The notes: generated from the letters alone by a model not told the origin. A stretch of DNA of 7,849 bases from Bacteroidota bacterium (GCA_030831005.1 JAURLW010000130.1:1-7849), one strand, 5' to 3'. Shown: positions 1 to 6,500, numbered from the stretch's first letter. Made by a program: numbers and translations.

Positions 1-405
1 CACATTGAAGATGATATTGCTATGCTTCAATCTATTAAGAAAAATTGCGTGGGCGATAATAATTATTTTTTCATTACCGTTCCGGCTTTTGAATCACTAT
101 GGAGTGGACATGACGATTATTTAGGACACTACAGACGTTATCGTACCGCTAGCCTTAAGCGTGCTTTAGCAGCTGCTGATTTTAAAGTGACCAATAGTTA
201 TTATTTGTATGGCACCTTATTTCCTCTTGTGTGGACGATAAGAAAAATTAGCAACCTATTTAAAAAAGGAGCAGCACAATCCGACATGAAACCAAGCAGT
301 GCTTTAATTAACGCGCTACTATTAAAATTCAATGCAGCTGAAATGCGCATTGCAAAAAACAATAAGTTGTTTGGTGTAAGCTGCGTAGCACAAGGAAAAA
401 TCTAA
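1..405 (+). CDS. SAM-dependent methyltransferase, C-terminal part (5' end outside window)
   Basis: This is the last 134 codons of a gene whose reading frame is open from base 1, so the ATG at 22 is internal rather than the start. The visible protein begins HIEDDIAML, which matches the segment after the acidic motif of class I Rossmann methyltransferases (usually '..DVLEHIEDD..'). It continues with ITVPAFESLWSGHDDYLGHYRRY, cited here only as positions about 26-48 of the fragment; this block is typical of the Methyltransf_11/23-type enzymes often found beside glycosyltransferases. The SAM-binding glycine loop must lie upstream and cannot be seen. A hydrophobic stretch (LYGTLFPLVWTI) follows, as these proteins often have near the C-terminus, and could contact the membrane. 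The acceptor substrate is unknown. A role in cell-surface glycan or lipid modification is inferred only from the family. The gene converges on rpsP and ends at TAA 403-405, just before a hairpin terminator. Confidence 0.82.
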   Translation, partial: HIEDDIAMLQSIKKNCVGDNNYFFITVPAFESLWSGHDDYLGHYRRYRTASLKRALAAADFKVTNSYYLYGTLFPLVWTIRKISNLFKKGAAQSDMKPSSALINALLLKFNAAEMRIAKNNKLFGVSCVAQGKI

Positions 406-424
406 TTGCTAAACTTTTACGCAT

Positions 425-455
425 AAAAAAAGGCTACCTATACGGTAGCCTTTTT
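425..455. terminator. Bidirectional intrinsic terminator between the methyltransferase gene and rpsP
   Basis: A perfect inverted repeat has the GC-rich core GGCTACC (432-438), the loop TATAC (439-443) and GGTAGCC (444-450). It is extended by A427-431 pairing with T451-455, giving a 12-bp stem with a 5-nt loop. The T run follows the stem on the plus strand, and the A run (425-431) becomes a U run on the minus strand, so the structure can terminate both converging transcripts. It lies 19 nt after the methyltransferase stop and 16 nt after the rpsP stop. The hairpin is read directly; its activity is inferred. Confidence 0.9.
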
Positions 456-471
456 AAATATACTTCTATGC

Positions 472-1026
472 TTATTCAGCAGTTTCTGTAGTTTCGTTAG
501 TTTCAGCAGGTGCTTCAACAACTTCTTCAGCAGGTGCTTCTTCAGCTGTTTCAGCTTCTGCAGCTGCCGCTAAACTAGCTGCTTCTTTTGCTGCGTTTTT
601 AGCTTCTACTAATTTTACTGATTCTACAACAGCTTGTGCTCTTTTATCAGATTTGTGTTTTAAATGAGCTTGCTCACGAGCTACTACTACTTGCTCATGT
701 TCAGCATTCCATTTTTCGAATTTTTCTTGTACCGCTTGCTCATCAAACAAACCTAATGCTACACCACGATATAAGTGTTTTAAGAATAACACGCCTTTGA
801 ACGATAATATACGACGACACGTATTTGTTGGTTGAGCACCATTATTTAACCAATGTAAAGAACGTTCGCGATCTAAACGGATGGTTGCAGGAACGGTTAA
901 TGGATTGTAAGTACCTAATTTCTCAATGAATTTACCATCACGAGGTGAAGTACTGTTGGCTACTACGATAAAGTAGAATGGTCTTTTTTTAGACCCATGA
1001 CGTTGAAGTCTGATTTTAACTGACAT
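472..1026 (-). CDS. rpsP: 30S ribosomal protein S16 (bS16) with long acidic C-terminal tail
   Basis: bS16 is a small-subunit protein that binds 16S rRNA during 30S assembly. The N-terminal part (about residues 1-80) shows the family signatures: MSVKIRLQRHGSKKRPFY, SPRDGKFIEKLGTYNP, and WLNNGAQPTNTCRRIL. The protein is 184 residues, about twice the 80-90 of most bacteria. Residues 81-130 are a mostly charged extension (LFDEQAVQEKFEKW and onward), and the last 50 or so are an Ala/Glu/Thr-rich acidic tail. Extended S16 proteins are usual in Bacteroidota, so this is not a fusion artefact. The start is ATG at 1026-1024, about 35 nt downstream of the predicted transcription start; the leader is AT-rich with no Shine-Dalgarno motif. 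The gene lies downstream of ffh on the same strand but has its own promoter and is followed by a terminator. rimM and trmD, the common rpsP neighbours, are absent. Confidence 0.97.
   Translation of the reverse strand: MSVKIRLQRHGSKKRPFYFIVVANSTSPRDGKFIEKLGTYNPLTVPATIRLDRERSLHWLNNGAQPTNTCRRILSFKGVLFLKHLYRGVALGLFDEQAVQEKFEKWNAEHEQVVVAREQAHLKHKSDKRAQAVVESVKLVEAKNAAKEAASLAAAAEAETAEEAPAEEVVEAPAETNETTETAE
502..540 (-). repeat. rpsP: 15-bp direct repeat inside the rpsP acidic tail
   Basis: The 15-mer TTCAGCAGGTGCTTC occurs exactly at 502-516 and 526-540, a 24-base period (8 codons). On the coding strand it encodes the repeated peptide EAPAE in the Ala/Glu-rich tail of S16. The in-frame period suggests tail growth or shrinkage by small tandem duplications; that origin is inferred. 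Confidence 0.75.
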
Positions 1027-1044
1027 AAATAATAGAAATTATTT
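1027..1044 (-). other. AU-only hairpin directly upstream of the rpsP start codon
   Basis: AAATAAT (1027-1033), AGAA (1034-1037) and ATTATTT (1038-1044) form a perfect 7-bp inverted repeat with a 4-nt loop, ending right at the rpsP ATG. All pairs are A-U, so the stem would be weak. In DNA this AT-rich such structures can arise by chance. A regulatory role is possible but unsupported beyond position. Confidence 0.3.
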
Positions 1045-1067
1045 TGTTTACAATAAATTTTGGAGTG

Positions 1068-1098
1068 CAAAGATACGATTATAGCCCGAATTTCCAAA
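1068..1098 (-). promoter_or_regulatory. rpsP promoter, Bacteroidota sigma-A type
   Basis: Read on the minus strand, TTTG (1098-1095) is followed by exactly 19 nt and then TATCTTTG (1075-1068). This fits the known Bacteroidota housekeeping consensus, TTTG near -33 and TAnnTTTG near -7, with no mismatch and ideal spacing. Transcription would start near 1061, giving a leader of about 35 nt. It lies entirely in the 82-bp gap after the ffh stop, so rpsP can be expressed independently of ffh read-through. Confidence 0.85.
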
Positions 1099-1108
1099 AA
1101 ATCAGGGA

Positions 1109-2446
1109 TTATTTACCAAAAGGCATGCCTGGCATAGACGGCATACCGCCCATTCCCTTCATTTTGTTCATCTGACCCATCATTTGTTTCATTTGCTCAA
1201 ATTGCTTCATAAAGGCATTTACATCGGCAATTTCCTTGCCCGCACCTTTTGCTATACGCTTACGGCGACTAGCATCGATACGTTCTGGATTGTTGCGCTC
1301 AAATGGAGTCATAGAATTAATCATAGCCTCAATACCTTTAAATGCATCATCACTGATATCAATATCTTTAATCGCTTTCCCTACCCCAGGTATCATGGCT
1401 AATAAATCTTTGATATTACCCATTTTCTTAATTTGATTCAATTGCTCTTTAAAGTCTTCGAAGTCAAATTTATTCGCTCTAATTTTCTTTTCTAATTTCT
1501 TAGCCTGTGCTTCGTCAAATTGTGCTTGAGCGCGCTCTACCAAAGTAGTAATATCGCCCATACCCAAAATACGCTGTGCCATACGATCTGGATAAAACAC
1601 ATCGAGTGTATCCAGTTTTTCGCCCATGCTCACAAATTTGATTGGCTTTTGTACGGTATACTTGATCGACAAGGCCGCACCACCTCTTGTATCGCCATCT
1701 AGTTTAGTAAGCACAACACCTGTGAAATCTAAGCGATCATTGAAGGCTTTAGCCGTATTAACTGCGTCTTGCCCCGTCATGCTATCTACTACAAATAAGA
1801 TCTCATTAGGATTTACAGCTGCTTTTATCTGAGCTACTTCCTGCATCATTGCCTCATCTACCGCCAATCGACCCGCCGTATCTATAATAACAATACTATT
1901 GCCGTCGCGCTTAGCTTGAGCTACTGCATCTTTAGCAATTTGTACAGCATCTTTAGTTTCACGATCTATATAAACAGGCACTTTAATTTGATCGGCTAAT
2001 ACTTGCAATTGATCCATCGCTGCTGGACGGTATACATCGGCAGCAACTAGTAAGGGGTTTCTTCCTTGTTTTGATTTTAAATAATTGGCTAATTTACCCG
2101 AGAAGGTAGTTTTACCCGAACCTTGCAAACCGGCAATAAGAATAATAGTAGGTTTGTTTTTGATATCCAATTCACTTGCCGATCCACCCATCAATAGGGC
2201 CAACTCATCTTTAACGATTTTAACCATCAACTGACCCGGAGAAACAGCCGTAAGCACTTTTTCCCCTAAAGCTTTTTCCTTAACGGTATCGGTGAACTCT
2301 TTCGCAATTTTAAAATTCACATCGGCATCTACCAAAGCTCTTCTAATTTCTTTGATGGTAGTAGCAACATTAATTTCGCTAATTCTTCCTTCACCCTTTA
2401 ATTGCTTAAAGGCCGATTCTAAACGTTCACTTAAATTATCAAACAT
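1109..2446 (-). CDS. ffh: Signal recognition particle GTPase Ffh (SRP54)
   Basis: Ffh binds 4.5S RNA and signal sequences of nascent membrane proteins and delivers ribosomes to the FtsY receptor at the inner membrane. The protein is 445 residues from the chosen start, close to the usual 450. It has an N-terminal helical N domain (about 1-90), then the SRP GTPase domain with P-loop GLQGSGKTT (106-114), DVYRPAA, DTAGRLA (from D189) and TKLDGDTRGG (TKLD at 247-250). The C-terminal M domain ends in a Met/Gly-rich tail (QMKQMMGQMNKMKGMGGM) that lines the signal-peptide groove. The frame stays open upstream to 2536, which would add 30 residues. I chose the ATG at 2446-2444 because it begins MFDNLSERLE, the normal family N-terminus, and because the upstream ATG precedes the likely promoter. 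rpsP follows after 82 nt on the same strand; the divergent neighbour is the E1 gene. Confidence 0.97.
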   Translation of the reverse strand: MFDNLSERLESAFKQLKGEGRISEINVATTIKEIRRALVDADVNFKIAKEFTDTVKEKALGEKVLTAVSPGQLMVKIVKDELALLMGGSASELDIKNKPTIILIAGLQGSGKTTFSGKLANYLKSKQGRNPLLVAADVYRPAAMDQLQVLADQIKVPVYIDRETKDAVQIAKDAVAQAKRDGNSIVIIDTAGRLAVDEAMMQEVAQIKAAVNPNEILFVVDSMTGQDAVNTAKAFNDRLDFTGVVLTKLDGDTRGGAALSIKYTVQKPIKFVSMGEKLDTLDVFYPDRMAQRILGMGDITTLVERAQAQFDEAQAKKLEKKIRANKFDFEDFKEQLNQIKKMGNIKDLLAMIPGVGKAIKDIDISDDAFKGIEAMINSMTPFERNNPERIDASRRKRIAKGAGKEIADVNAFMKQFEQMKQMMGQMNKMKGMGGMPSMPGMPFGK

Positions 2447-2468
2447 GGGGTATTTTTTTGAATGCTGG

Positions 2469-2476
2469 CAAAGATA
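2469..2476 (-). promoter_or_regulatory. Putative ffh promoter -7 element
   Basis: The minus strand reads TATCTTTG from 2476 to 2469, an exact match to the Bacteroidota -7 consensus TAnnTTTG. Transcription would begin near 2462, about 16 nt before the ffh ATG, giving a short A-rich leader without a Shine-Dalgarno motif. No TTG-type -33 box is found at the expected spacing (about 2496-2499), so this is weaker than the rpsP promoter. It sits between the two candidate ffh start codons and supports the downstream one. Confidence 0.65.
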
Positions 2477-2542
2477 ATTTGTTTTTATGGAAATTGCGTG
2501 TGTATCCGCTACGATTTCATTTTTTTCTACCCGCATAAAATG

Positions 2543-2550
2543 TATCTTTG
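2543..2550 (+). promoter_or_regulatory. Putative promoter -7 element for the E1-hydrolase-acyltransferase unit
   Basis: TATCTTTG at 2543-2550 matches TAnnTTTG exactly. With a 19-nt spacer the -33 position falls in a T run (2520-2526), which has TTTT but no G, so the upstream element is imperfect. Transcription would start near 2557, only about 12 nt before the ATG at 2569; the leader is A-rich (GAAAAAATTAAGC). The element overlaps a TTG at 2548-2550 that opens the reading frame, arguing against that TTG as the start codon. It is back-to-back with the ffh -7 element 66 nt away. Confidence 0.65.
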
Positions 2551-2568
2551 CTAACGAAAAAATTAAGC

Positions 2569-4623
2569 ATGATTTCTAAGGAACAAGGATTAAAAGCCTA
2601 TCGATTAATGATGAGTGCCAAAGCAATGGCAAACATTTATGAAGCTAATAGGCACCTATGTAAATATGTACACAGCACCTCTCGTGGTCATGAAGCCATT
2701 CAAATAGCTACGGGTATGCTGTTGAAAAAAGAAGATTATGTTAGCCCTTATTACCGAGATGAAAGCATGATGTTGGGCATGGGTTTTAGACCCTATGAAA
2801 TGATGTTGCAATTATTAGCAAAAGCCGATGACCCTTTTACGGGAGGTAGAGCTTATTATAATCACCCCAATAGCAGACGCGAACAATTTCCTAAAATCAT
2901 CCACCAAAGCAGTGCCACAGGTATGCAAGCAATTCCTACCACCGGCGTTGCTCAAGGGATAAAATATATTTTAGAACACCAATTACAAGACTTTGATAAG
3001 GCACCTATAGCCCTGTGTTCATTAGGCGATGGCAGTGTTACAGAAGGTGAAGTGAGTGAAGCTTTCCAATTTGCCGCATTGCACCAATTACCCATTTTAT
3101 TTTTAATTCAAGATAATGAATGGGGTATTTCGGTAAGTAGCGATGAGGCCCGCAGTATGGATGCTTATGAATACATTGGCGGATTCAAAGGATTTCAACG
3201 CATGCGTATTGATGGCACTAATTTTGATGAGTGCTATACCCAAATGGAATATGCCATTGATTGGGTGCGCAGTGAACGAAAACCCTTTTTAATGCACGCC
3301 AAAGTACCTTTAAACGGACATCATACCAGTGGTGTGCGCAAGGAGTGGTATAGAACGGAAGAAGATTTGGCTAAGCATTTAAAAGATGATCCAGCTCCAA
3401 AATTATTCCAGTTTTTAGTAGATAAAAAATGGGCTACGGAAACGGAATTAGCCGCTATTGAAGAAGAAGAATTTGAATTTATTACTCGGGAATTTGAAGC
3501 GGCAGTTGCTGCAGCAGAACCCGATCCAAATACCGTATCGGATCATGTATTTTTACCTACACCGATTACAACTGAGGTAGGCACACGCCAACCAGCTGGT
3601 AAAGAAAAAGTAGTAATGGTTGATGCTGCATTGCATGCTGTGGAAGAAATTATGCATGCCCATCCGGAGGCTTTGTTTTATGGACAAGACGTAGGCGGAC
3701 GAATAGGTGGTGTGTTTAGAGAGGCTGCTACCCTAGCTCAAAAATTTGGTGATAAACGTGTTTTTAATACCGCCATTCAAGAGGCCTATATCATTGGTTC
3801 TACTGCCGGAATGAGCGCTGTAGGATTGAAACCAATCGTTGAAGTACAATTTGCAGACTATATTTATCCGGCTCTTAATCAATTAGTTACAGAGATTAGT
3901 AAAACTGCTTATTTAAGTTGCGGCAAGTTTAATGTTTCCTGCATTATCCGTGTTCCCATTGGAGCATATGGAGGTGGCGGACCTTATCATAGCGGTAGCG
4001 TAGAAAGTACCTTAGCTACTTTTAAAGGCATAAAAATTGCTTACCCAAGCAATGCAGCCGATATGAAAGGACTTATGAAAGCGGCTTATTATGACCCTAA
4101 CCCGGTTATTATGTTAGAGCATAAAGGGTTGTATTGGAGTAAAGTGCCGGGCACCGAAGATGCAAAAACTATAGAACCCGCTGCTGATTATATCTTACCC
4201 CTAGGCAAAGGCTGTGTGAGCTTGGCCGCAGACGATACCTGCGTTGAAAACGGAGATAGCGTTTGTGTAATTACCTATGGCATGGGGGTGCATTGGGCAA
4301 CGCAAGCAGCCAAAGACTTTGATGGACAAATTGAAGTCATTGACATAAGAACTATTTATCCTCTAGATGAAGACTTGATCTATTCTAGGGTAAAAAAGCA
4401 CGGCAAGTGTTTAGTGCTCACCGAAGAGCAGCTTAATAATTCATTTTGCGAAGCCTTAGCCGGCAGAATTGCACAACATTGTTTTACCGCATTAGATGCT
4501 CCTGTTTTCACGATGGGTGCGCTCAATCTACCTGCAGTTCCAATGAATATACATTTAGAAGCAGCAATGCTTCCTAATGCTCAAAAAGTAAGTGAACAAT
4601 TAGCTCGCATTTTAAACTATTAA
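2569..4623 (+). CDS. Fused 2-oxoacid dehydrogenase E1 alpha/beta (ThDP-dependent)
   Basis: E1 decarboxylates a 2-oxoacid with thiamine diphosphate and transfers the acyl group to lipoyl-E2, in the cytoplasm. The 684-residue protein joins both E1 subunits, which are separate in most branched-chain and Gram-positive pyruvate complexes. The alpha half (about 1-330) has SRGHEAIQ, YYRDESMML, and the ThDP/metal motif from GDGSVTEGE (GDG at 153-155) to QDN (N183). It also has the loop HHTS at 251-254, equivalent to the phosphorylation loop of mitochondrial enzymes. After an acidic linker the beta half (about 345-684) has YGQDVGGRIGGVFREA (from 371), IQEAYIIG with the conserved Glu405, EVQFADYI, GGGGPYHS, and DIRTIYPLDED. 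Substrate is not decided by sequence: branched-chain 2-oxoacids and pyruvate are the main options. No E2 or E3 gene is nearby. The frame opens at a TTG at 2548, but the ATG at 2569 is preferred because the TTG overlaps the -7 box. The hydrolase gene follows after 1 nt. Confidence 0.93.
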   Translation: MISKEQGLKAYRLMMSAKAMANIYEANRHLCKYVHSTSRGHEAIQIATGMLLKKEDYVSPYYRDESMMLGMGFRPYEMMLQLLAKADDPFTGGRAYYNHPNSRREQFPKIIHQSSATGMQAIPTTGVAQGIKYILEHQLQDFDKAPIALCSLGDGSVTEGEVSEAFQFAALHQLPILFLIQDNEWGISVSSDEARSMDAYEYIGGFKGFQRMRIDGTNFDECYTQMEYAIDWVRSERKPFLMHAKVPLNGHHTSGVRKEWYRTEEDLAKHLKDDPAPKLFQFLVDKKWATETELAAIEEEEFEFITREFEAAVAAAEPDPNTVSDHVFLPTPITTEVGTRQPAGKEKVVMVDAALHAVEEIMHAHPEALFYGQDVGGRIGGVFREAATLAQKFGDKRVFNTAIQEAYIIGSTAGMSAVGLKPIVEVQFADYIYPALNQLVTEISKTAYLSCGKFNVSCIIRVPIGAYGGGGPYHSGSVESTLATFKGIKIAYPSNAADMKGLMKAAYYDPNPVIMLEHKGLYWSKVPGTEDAKTIEPAADYILPLGKGCVSLAADDTCVENGDSVCVITYGMGVHWATQAAKDFDGQIEVIDIRTIYPLDEDLIYSRVKKHGKCLVLTEEQLNNSFCEALAGRIAQHCFTALDAPVFTMGALNLPAVPMNIHLEAAMLPNAQKVSEQLARILNY

Positions 4624-4624
4624 G

Positions 4625-5416
4625 ATGCAAGAACAACTACTCTATCATAAAATCTACCAACACCCTAGCAGTCAAGAATGGGTTGTTTTTGTGCATGGAG
4701 CAGGTGGCAGTTCTTCTGTTTGGCATAAGCAAATAAAAGCCTACAAAGAGCATTTTAATATTGTATTAGTTGATTTGCGTGGACATGGTAAATCAAACAA
4801 TTTACTCAAAGCCGTTTGGGAGAATAAATATACCTTCAAGCAAGTAAGTCAGGATGTTATTGAAGTCATAGATGCGTTACAAATAGAGAAAGCTCATTTT
4901 ATTGGAATCTCCATGGGCACTATTATCATTCGCACTATAGGCGAAATTGCCCCAGAACGTGTTCGCTCGCTCATCATGGCTGGTGCTGTTATACAACTAG
5001 ATATCCGTTCAAAATTTTTGGTAAAAGTGGGCAATGCACTGAAGCAAGTACTCCCTCATATTTGGCTCTATAAATTATTCGCATTTATTATCATGCCCAA
5101 AAAACAGCATGAAGAATCGAGAAGTTTATTTATAAGAGAAGCTCATCAATTGACTAAAAAAGAATTTATGAAGTGGTTTAAATTAACCGCTGAATTAAAT
5201 CCGCTACTTAAATATTTTAGAGTACAAGAATTAAAAGTCCCTACTTTATATGTAATGGGAGAAGAAGACTATTTGTTCTTAGCTGCTGTGCGCAAAGTAG
5301 TTGCCGGCCATTCCTTCTCTTCTTTGCAAGTAATTGCCAATTGCGGCCATGTGGTTAATGTGCAAGCACCCGATCAGTTTAATACCCTTACCATAGATTA
5401 TATAAAAGGCGTTTAA
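4625..5416 (+). CDS. Alpha/beta hydrolase fold protein
   Basis: This is a 263-residue cytoplasmic-type alpha/beta hydrolase of normal length, with no signal peptide. The oxyanion-hole HG lies in FVHGAGGSSSVW (H24-G25). The strand and turn DLRGHGKS (50-57) follow, then the nucleophile elbow GISMG with Ser96, the probable acid Asp215 in GEEDY, and the general base His242 in NCGHVVN, so the catalytic triad looks complete. Residues about 125-185, between the core strands, form the variable lid with a hydrophobic stretch (IWLYKLFAFIIM). Its ATG lies 1 nt after the E1 stop codon, which indicates co-transcription and probably translational coupling; there is no separate Shine-Dalgarno motif. The substrate cannot be told. 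The fold includes esterases, thioesterases, MenH-like lyases and haloperoxidases. Its position might suggest acyl-thioester chemistry linked to E1, but this is only an inference. Confidence 0.88.
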   Translation: MQEQLLYHKIYQHPSSQEWVVFVHGAGGSSSVWHKQIKAYKEHFNIVLVDLRGHGKSNNLLKAVWENKYTFKQVSQDVIEVIDALQIEKAHFIGISMGTIIIRTIGEIAPERVRSLIMAGAVIQLDIRSKFLVKVGNALKQVLPHIWLYKLFAFIIMPKKQHEESRSLFIREAHQLTKKEFMKWFKLTAELNPLLKYFRVQELKVPTLYVMGEEDYLFLAAVRKVVAGHSFSSLQVIANCGHVVNVQAPDQFNTLTIDYIKGV

Positions 5417-5453
5417 GATTATACACCCACACTAATTTAAGAGCAAAGTAGCG

Positions 5454-6500
5454 ATGCGCATAGACCAATTAACTTTTTTGAGATTTATTGCTGCTATAGC
5501 TATTGTAGTTTATCATTATGGTGCTACCATTGCGCCCTTCCATTTTACAGCTATTAGTTTTTTATTTAAGCAAGCCAATTTAGGCGTAAGCTTTTTTTAT
5601 GTGTTATCTGGTTTTGTAATGATGCTGGCATATGCGCATAAAGCGCCCATTAATGCAAAACTGTTTTTGTGGAATCGATTGGCTAGAATTTACCCTATTT
5701 ATATATTAGCCTTACTAGCGGTATGTATATTTTTCTTTTTTGTGCATGCACCTATCAATAGTAAAGATTTTATATTAAGTCTATTCTGTTTACAAGCATG
5801 GGTGCCAAGCGCTGCTTTATCAATCAATAAGCCAGGTTGGTCTATATCTGTCGAGGCTTTATTTTACATCCTATTCCCTTTTATCTTAAATAGATTTTAT
5901 GCCTTGAAAACCCAAATACCATATACGGTTATGGGTATTATTATCATCTTCTTTTTATCGCAATTGGGTTTTCATTATTTCCTACATGCTTATCCTATAC
6001 ATACCCATCAAGAACTTCATCATTTTGTTTATTACTTCCCGCTTTGGCATGTAAATGAATTTTTAATAGGTACTTTGTGTGGATGGTATTTCTTGCAGCA
6101 AAAAAAACAAGCCGCTAGAAATTATGATCTAAGTATCCTTTTTCTGTTTGCTTTATTAGTTGTGCTTTTAAAATATCCTTTAGGTATGAATTATCACAAT
6201 GGACTAATGGCCGTTTTATTTGCTCCCCTTCTCCTTTTTATGAGTGCCAATACAGGCATCATCACTAGCATTCTTACTAAGCGCCCATTAATTTTCTTAG
6301 GCGGAATCAGTTATGGTATTTACGTGTTGCAATACCCTATTTTTATCATGGGTAATAAATTGGGCAAATGGATAGGCTTTAACGCTGCTCCTCAGTTTTT
6401 TTATTTCAATCTATTACTGCTCATTGGGGTAGCTAGTTTGAGTTATCTCTATTTTGAAAAACCAATGAGAAAATACCTATTGAAATTTATAAAAGCTTAA
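5454..6500 (+). CDS. Membrane acyltransferase, acyltransferase-3 family (OafA-like)
   Basis: This 348-residue protein is very hydrophobic, with about ten predicted transmembrane segments, as is usual for the family that transfers acetyl or other acyl groups to sugars of O-antigen, exopolysaccharide, Nod factors or peptidoglycan. The start reads RIDQLTFLRFIAAIAIVVYH, with the conserved Arg10 and His21. Then come SFFYVLSGF (46-54), RLARIYPIY (75-83, Arg75 and Arg78), and GWSISVEALFY (W129, E134), all family signatures. The C-terminus ends YFEKPMRKYLLKF, also typical. There is no fused periplasmic SGNH domain. The gene starts 37 nt after the hydrolase stop, with no TAnnTTTG element in the gap, so it is probably the last gene of the E1 transcript. 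The acceptor is unknown; cell-surface polysaccharide modification is the best guess. Its stop codon overlaps that of the convergent receptor gene. Confidence 0.9.
   Translation: MRIDQLTFLRFIAAIAIVVYHYGATIAPFHFTAISFLFKQANLGVSFFYVLSGFVMMLAYAHKAPINAKLFLWNRLARIYPIYILALLAVCIFFFFVHAPINSKDFILSLFCLQAWVPSAALSINKPGWSISVEALFYILFPFILNRFYALKTQIPYTVMGIIIIFFLSQLGFHYFLHAYPIHTHQELHHFVYYFPLWHVNEFLIGTLCGWYFLQQKKQAARNYDLSILFLFALLVVLLKYPLGMNYHNGLMAVLFAPLLLFMSANTGIITSILTKRPLIFLGGISYGIYVLQYPIFIMGNKLGKWIGFNAAPQFFYFNLLLLIGVASLSYLYFEKPMRKYLLKFIKA

Noticed and set aside
22..24. ATG as the start of the methyltransferase gene.
   Set aside because: The preceding codons read HIEDDIA, a conserved methyltransferase segment in the same frame, so the gene continues upstream of the window.
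1084..1106. Possible hairpin after the ffh stop (CCC at 1085-1087 with GGG at 1104-1106).
   Set aside because: Only three GC pairs form before mismatches, and no U run follows; not convincing as a terminator.
1184..2477. Several plus-strand open frames of 60-72 codons (for example 1184-1402, 1236-1436, 1520-1702, 1626-1832, 2292-2477).
   Set aside because: All lie antisense to the well-conserved ffh gene, have no recognisable domains and no upstream signals; they are shadows of its codon pattern.
5417..5453. A separate promoter for the acyltransferase gene in the 37-nt gap.
   Set aside because: No TAnnTTTG element is present in the gap; co-transcription with the upstream hydrolase is the simpler reading.
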